Both the position numbers and the translations under genes were made by a program. The notes beneath the pieces were generated by a model. That model saw only the letters and a list, made by a program, of their open reading frames with translations. It ran no database searches and had not been told where the DNA came from. Below, in pieces: positions 58,536 through 64,000 of a stretch of 64,000 bases of DNA. The stretch lies in the NCBI GenBank assembly GCA_027924585.1, contig BSBM01000602.1:4401501-4465500 (forward strand), read 5' to 3'. This DNA is from Larix kaempferi. Its lineage: Eukaryota > Streptophyta > Pinopsida > Pinales > Pinaceae. How positions within the stretch are numbered: the first letter of the stretch is position 1; every line of letters begins with the position of its first letter.

Positions 58536-59999
58536 CAGATGTGCAAAGCTTCCGCCCACATTATTTCTGAGAACTGCTACTGGATCCCAGGGAACGGAAA
58601 GAAAGTCAATGTTTGGACAAGCAGCATTCTAGGACAGCAGCCTCGCCTCTCTACTCCAGAGTTGGTCCCTCTGTATGACTGGGCGAGAAGCCAAGGTATC
58701 ATCTCTCTATTTGATCTTTCCCGTTGGGATTCTAAAGGTCGCTGGTCAGGCTGGACTCATCTCTCTCCTCCAGCGCACTTGGCAAATGCCTCTCTTGCTC
58801 TCATCTCTTCCCTTCATGGCTTGACTCCATCGAGCCTCTCCAGTTCAGATAGGCTCGGCTGGGGAGAAACTGGACAATATAATGTCAAAGAGGGTTACAA
58901 GAAGATAAGCAGGGAAGCTACTATGGCGGAAAGGATCTGGAAGCAGGTTTGGCACTCCAATAGTATTCCTAAGGTAAATAATTTTACTTGGCTTCTTCTG
59001 CATAACAAGCTGCTTACAGCAGAAAACTTAAGAAAAAGGGGAATCTTAGGTCCTTCCCGATGTGCGCTGTGTAATGCTGCTGAAGAGACCTCCTGCCATA
59101 TTTTTTTCCATTGCGAAGTCTCTCTCTCAGTTTGGAAAATCGTCCTTCCATTGGATTATGCTCATGTTCTTCCTGACACGGCCTATCAGCTTTTTAAGGA
59201 TTGGTCCAAACAATTTCCAGGATCGCTAAGGAATAAACCTATTCTAAGTCGCCTGTGGTCTTCTATTCCAAAGAATCTATGCTGGCAGCTTTGGCTAGCA
59301 AGGAATCGTGCCATTTTCAAGGATCAAAAAGCCACTCCTTCCATCATAGCTGCTAAAACCATAGGGATGATAGTTGAAAAGTTTGCCTCTGATAATATAG
59401 GCTTCCCGATACAGGAGTCCATCCCCGAGCCATATTCCACTTGGAGCAAAATCTTCCTGAAAGAATCCAGTTCCCTTCAGCCCAAAAGCTTCAAGCCCCT
59501 CTCCTGGGAGATCCGGCTCACAGCTATTGAGTTTAAGTCCTGGCTCCGGGAGAAAAACTCCTTTGCTATCTTCTTTGACGGGGCCTCGAAAGGCAATCCT
59601 GGGGAGGCAGGTGCCGGGGGGATTCTCCTGAATCCAGGAGGACATGTGGAACATACTTTCGCTTGGGGGCTTGGCATTAGATCCAACAATGAAGCGGAAT
59701 GGATGGCGCTCATTCAGAGTCTTCATATTCTTAAAGACAAGAAAATTCGAAAAGCCTTGATCATTGGGGATTCTAGGCATGTCATATACAAATTAATTAA
59801 TGGTTACAAAGAGGGAGCTGTCAAATGCCGACGTCTCTATGAAAAAGCCAAGCTTCTCATGTCTAGCGGCTATGAAACATATCATATCCTAAGGCACGAA
59901 AACACAGCGGCCGATAGTCTGGCAAATAAGGGGGTCTCTCTCTCGCAAGGATATTACAGCCAGGATGGAAATCGGCCAACTCTCAAATTTATCCCTTAA
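58536..59999 (+). pseudogene. LINE ORF2, C-terminal part: zinc-binding RT-associated region and archaeal-like RNase H
   Basis: It is in frame with the upstream part, separated only by TAG. It holds a zf-RVT-like region (VNNFTWLLLHNKLLTAENLR, CALCNAAEETSCHIFFHC) and a complete RNase H fold at the end. RNase H motifs are FFDGASKGNPG (Asp1270), NNEAEW (Glu1310), IIGDSRHVI (Asp1334) and RHENTAADSLANKG, numbering through the stop codon. An archaeal-like RNase H at this place is known from plant L1 elements. An internal ATG at 58539 could in principle start translation but is unlikely to be used. Confidence 0.9.
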
Positions 60000-60669
60000 A
60001 TCGTGGAGCTGGAAGTCTTCCTTTCGGTATCATACCTCCCATCTATTCAGAGCCTTTTCTTATTCAAAGCTATGTCCTGCCACTACTTATCTTGGGGCCG
60101 AATGGAGCCTTTGCAGTCATTTCTTACCATTCCCCGGTTCTGGATCTTTAGATACCTCGCGTCCTTCTCAGCAAATTATCTCAGGCGTAAGAGTAGGGAG
60201 TTACTCAAGTCTCAGGGCAGGCCCGTGCCATAGCAACTCTGTAGCTGTCTCACCAAGATCAGACTCCCTTGGCAGTTGGGAAAACAGTAAGATCGTTGTT
60301 TGCAGGCGTAGAAAAGGAATTAAGAAGTGCTCGGGGCCTGCTCGTCCCACTACGCAGGCGCAGTTAGTTCATATCTCCTCGATGACTGAAGATGGTGATA
60401 TGGTTCAGCATGGTGGCATCGCAGGAATAATGGGCAATAATGAAAACGCTAAGGTGGTCAAAAAGATCAAGAACAATGTCTATCGTTGCAGATTAGCAGT
60501 CATGAGATATGTATTGATAGCAGTCACAACGCAATGGGATCTTCAGAATTTCAGCCTCATGAATCAAAGTAGACGGGACTCCAATGAAGGAAGCATCTGT
60601 TTTTCAGCTAAGAGGCATTCCTTAGTTATTCTCAGCAGTACTAATGTTTTTCTGTCTTTTCCTTTGTAA
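59965..60669 (+). other. Long open frame in the LINE 3' region
   Basis: A 234-codon open frame starts inside the last codons of ORF2, in a different frame, and covers most of the 3' untranslated region. Its product is basic, with no domain I recognise. Such a length is unusual by chance in noncoding DNA, but evidence for translation is lacking. Confidence 0.25.
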
Positions 60670-60873
60670 TCAGTTTGTAAGAGTTTACACCCTCAGCTTC
60701 AGAAGCTTTGAGTAGCCTCTTTTTGATGTAGCCAGTAAAACTCAGTGGATAATCCTTCTTGGCAGCCCCTCTGTTGAGCGTAGGTCTGCTGGCTCATGTA
60801 GATTGTATTGAATGGCTGTGCACAGCTGCTTTTATATATTTAATCTTTTCCGTTTTTGTTAAAAAAAAAAAAT

Positions 60874-60890
60874 ATATGGGTTAATTAATC
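60874..60890. repeat. Right target-site duplication of the LINE
   Basis: ATATGGGTTAATTAATC, identical to 54296-54312 and directly after the A-rich end of the element. Confidence 0.93.
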
Positions 60891-61686
60891 GTAATTATAA
60901 GTAGTATTTTTTTATAAAATTAATTTAAATATAAAAATTTAAATCTGAAAAATAAAATAATTAATATGCAATATAATTATTTCGAATTTTTATCAAATAA
61001 AAGGTTTATGTTTATAGTTTTGTTCGCATGACAAATTTGTTTCGAAGTTTAATCAAATATCCCTATTTTTTGTGATACATAATTATTTAAAATCGTAATT
61101 ATTTAGGTTTACATTTTAAAGATAATTAATATTGCTTAAAAAAACTATCATCTATGTTGTATTCGTAATTTCTGTGATACATAATTATTTAAAATTATTA
61201 TTATTTATTTAGGTTTATATTAAAGATAATAAGTATTACTTAAAAAAATTAACATATATATATTTTTTAAGGAGGTGAAGTTAAATATAATTAACTATAA
61301 TGATAAAGATAGATTAATATTAATATTATTTCATAATTTAAAAATGAGTATTTTTACTCTTCAATCTAGATATTTACCCAAAGTATGATAAAATAAATAT
61401 AGATCAGCATAAATCTATTTTAAGCTTGGATTTACCAAGGTTTAAGATGAATTTATGATGGTTTTAATTTTCTTTATGAGGCAATATTATATTTTTTTAA
61501 TTACTTTTCATTTGGTTTTTATTTTTTATTTTTTGAGTCGACATGAATTTTTTTATTACATTTTATTTTTTGGTAATGTCAGGTTGCGTGATAACATCTC
61601 CCCCATACTTCTTGGTAAATCCACCAAGAAGTTATAATAATGTCGTTCAATTTGATCCATGTTGTCTACTAAGTTGCACTTAGGTG
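60891..61686. other. AT-rich intergenic stretch
   Basis: Extremely A/T-rich with loosely repeated ATAATTATTTAAAAT-type phrases (near 61078 and 61180). No gene recognised. Confidence 0.4.
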
Positions 61687-61691
61687 GACTC
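61687..61691. repeat. Left target-site duplication of the solo LTR
   Basis: GACTC, identical to 63461-63465. Confidence 0.85.
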
Positions 61692-63460
61692 TGTAATATC
61701 CCTTTTTCAAATTTTATTAAAATGCCCAATTTTCCACTTTTTTTCCCAATTTCGACCTTTGACTAGTTTTACTGTTTTGACCTCCAAATCAACCCAAATG
61801 CTCCCAAATCTTCTGTAGGAGTGTATGAATGGTATTTAGACTTGAATATCAGGTTCAGGGATGTTTTATGGCCCTCCAAATACTGCTGCAAACTTGATTT
61901 GTATTATGATCAATATATGTAATTTTGACTAGTAATTTGTGCATCAAATCCCCCCCGGGTAACACTGCAAATGGCCTTCCAAATGCCTCCAAACTCCCAC
62001 AAATTTATGAACAGAGGTATATAATGTGTTAAGTATGTGATTAAGGTCTCATATGCACCATTAATTGATTTTTACTACTGTTATAACTCTCTCACATTCA
62101 ACAGCAAAAACCCCCAATTCGACCCTTGGGGAAATGGCACTATTTTACCTCCCAATACAACTAAACTGAGTAAAAATGCTTCAAATGCTCAAGTACAGTA
62201 CATGAAACTTGTAGAAGACATCCATGGCAGTATATTGATCACAAATATATCAGAGAATCATCCATCCATTCGAAATAATCAACATTATAGTGTCATACAT
62301 CAATGCATTGGAGAAATGGACATTGTTTGCTCATTAATCAATAGTTTTGCATACAACCAGTGGGTATTTCGACCTGATACTTTCTGAATATCAATAACAG
62401 AGGATATGAAGCTATTACAATCAGAAATATATAATGAGAAGCTCTCTCAAGAAGCACAAGTGCTCACCAAAAACGCCCTCCCTCAAGGAGCACGAATATG
62501 CCTTCAAAACTGGAAACGGTGGAGAGAAAGTGCTGCACTAAACCAAACCATGAAACTTCCTGTAGCTGCTACCTGCAAATACAAACTCCATTAAAGCACC
62601 ATGAAAGACCTGAGTGGCCTCTCCAAACACCAACTTGGATGGGAATCTTTCACCCTTGAAATTGGCTAAGGCAAGAAACTAGTCATCCACTAGCTCTCTC
62701 TTCACAAATGCAATTTTTCTCAAATCATCAAAAGCCATTCTCATACTTGATTTCTACATTTTATAACCAACATTAGCCTTCAAAGGGTCGAAATCCTCTC
62801 AATAGATTCAATAATTTTCCATTTAGAAAATATTCCTCATTTGCCACTTGTCTCCTAGTTCCAACCTTCCATCTTCTCCCAAATTCGAATTTGAGTCTCT
62901 TTAGATTCCTCCAACTCCATGAACGCCTTCCTTGAGCCTATTTTTGGGGCTGACATGTCATAATGGTCAGGTGTAAGAAGTCAGGTCTGAATTTTGTCAT
63001 AAATGTCATAGATGCTTCATTATTGTTGTCATAAAACTAGGGAATCTAGCCCAAGTGTCCACTAGTCTCCAATTTGACTCTTCCTCTCCCATGGAGGTTA
63101 CTATTCCATCCCATTTCGACCTAAGATGCTCAATGCCATGTGTTATGACTTACCAACTCACCCAAGAGTGTTCACCTTCCCATGAATTCGAATTGGCAAG
63201 AGAGAGCTGCCATGTGGCATTGAAAAATCAAGCTAGTGTGGGTCCCACCACCTCCATATGTCTCCAAAACCACTTGCCACCTAGAATTTCTCTTGAATTT
63301 ATTTATTCATCATATTTATTAAATGCTTGAACCCTTCTAATGTCTAAATATCATTTATTAGCTTCCTTATTACCATCCCACATGTGCCCATCCAACCTAG
63401 GAAACTAGTAGGATTGATGGGATTGTCTTACTATGCACTTATTTGAATGGGGACATTACA
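61692..63460. mobile_element. Solo LTR with perfect 5-bp target-site duplication
   Basis: The segment starts TGTAATATCCC and ends GGGGACATTACA, giving inverted TGTAAT/ATTACA termini. It is flanked on both sides by GACTC (61687-61691 and 63461-63465). No internal retrotransposon domains are present, so this is one LTR left after recombination between two. Its 1,769-bp length and TGTAATATCC terminus suggest Ty3-gypsy, but the family assignment is inference. Confidence 0.85.
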
Positions 63461-63465
63461 GACTC
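63461..63465. repeat. Right target-site duplication of the solo LTR
   Basis: GACTC, identical to 61687-61691. Confidence 0.85.
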
Positions 63466-64000
63466 CTTGCAAACCTCATAAGACTTGAACAACTTACATT
63501 GTTCATTGCCAAAGTTTAGAAGTTCATCAAACCAAATTTTTGGTCCTTTGTAAATTTTGCATGGCGAGACCCCCATGGGGAAATTGTAATAAGTTGGTCT
63601 AAGCATGATACTTTTGTAAAAGGTTTGGCCTACCTTAGGTTTAGCTATCAAGAGGATACTCTAGAGTGTTTTTTCCTTAGGAATTATGCATTGCGCTTTA
63701 GCGAAGTATAATTCCTGAGTTTTTCACTCACACCTCCAAAGCTGGAGTATTTTCCATGGTGGTCGAACCTAGGGAGGTTATTAAAGCCTATGAGTCTATG
63801 TATTTTTCACATGCTAGCCATCAATATTGAGTCATATGGACATGCACTAGGTCCCCTAGGATTTTTAGTTAATTCAGACAAAAATGATTTTTCTTGTTTA
63901 ACGAGATTTTTTTAATAATTTAATTATAAAAAAAAGTGATAAAAGTGTGGTTAGTAGGTGAATTTTGCCACAGGGGTTCTCGTTTTCTAACCTAGAGCAC
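63466..64000. other. Window end, unassigned; weak coding-like patch on minus strand
   Basis: A minus-strand open patch at 63651-63466 reads smoothly (for example YYNFPMGVSPCKIYKG), but I do not recognise it. After virtual removal of the LTR the frame closes within two codons. It could be an old gene or transposon fragment. Nothing else is seen to the right edge. Confidence 0.25.

Larger units (their letters stand above)
54313..60873 (+). mobile_element. Near-complete L1-type LINE retrotransposon with RNase H
   Basis: The 6.56-kb element has a short 5' leader, ORF1, ORF2 and a 3' region ending in 12 adenines (60861-60872). It is bounded by perfect 17-bp target-site duplications. Its GC content and coding preservation stand out sharply from the AT-rich flanks. 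The only obvious defect is one TAG in ORF2. By family knowledge, plant L1 elements insert by target-primed reverse transcription. The intact duplication and coding frame imply a fairly recent insertion. Confidence 0.95.

Noticed and set aside
59295-59780. A 161-codon minus-strand open frame within LINE ORF2
   Set aside because: It is antisense to the RNase H domain and has no domain of its own.
63439-63651. A host gene interrupted by the solo LTR
   Set aside because: When the LTR and one target copy are removed, the open frame meets a stop within two codons, so continuity of a coding sequence across the insertion is not supported.

Overview
This is a plant nuclear window, most likely from a conifer or other gymnosperm with a large genome. 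The evidence is AT-rich, repeat-dominated DNA, one host gene with a transposon-filled intron of about 39 kb, Ty1-copia and hAT transposons, SINE-like pieces, and an L1-type LINE carrying an archaeal-like RNase H domain. No database search was possible, so the species is inference.

The only host gene I can support lies on the minus strand and covers roughly the left 46 kb. It encodes a PAS-domain Raf-like protein kinase (plant MAPKKK, B2 Raf group). I resolve eight exons with compatible phases: 45954-45317, 5882-5486, 5324-4664, 1896-1856, 1682-1614, 1350-1250, 320-242 and 92 to beyond base 1. They give an N-terminal coiled-coil-like segment, an Ala/Glu/Gly-rich tract, a PAS domain, a Ser-rich linker, and the kinase N-lobe through the HRDLK catalytic loop. 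The rest of the kinase is off the left edge. Intron 1 (45316-5883) splits the PAS domain. Introns 3 and 5 appear to start with GC rather than GT.

Intron 1 is a layered repeat landscape. From low to high coordinates it holds an LTR-like segment rich in GCATGC (about 8.47-9.48 kb), one copy of a dispersed repeat (11.0-13.0 kb), tandem duplications (14.4-15.7 kb), and a decayed hAT transposon (17.6-22.2 kb) broken by a 1.2-kb solo LTR. Next come a LINE fragment, an old plus-strand copia interrupted by a minus-strand copia with both LTRs (23.0-27.2 kb), another LINE fragment with a TTATC tail, a second inverted copy of the 11-13 kb repeat (33.9-37.6 kb), two facing LINE fragments (39.0-41.2 kb), and a nonautonomous element with terminal inverted repeats (41.2-42.5 kb).

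Upstream of the gene (46-54 kb) are TATA-like boxes, a GC-rich promoter-proximal segment, a 60-bp minisatellite, further duplications and a SINE-like sequence. No convincing gene is present there. At 54,313-60,873 sits a nearly complete L1-type LINE with perfect 17-bp target-site duplications. Its ORF1 is intact, and its ORF2 (endonuclease, reverse transcriptase, RNase H) is broken by one in-frame TAG. A 1,769-bp solo LTR with perfect 5-bp target-site duplications lies at 61,692-63,460. The window looks like ordinary but richly structured gymnosperm genome rather than a new defence or metabolic system. The most notable items are the giant PAS-splitting intron, the paired GC-AG introns and the young LINE.
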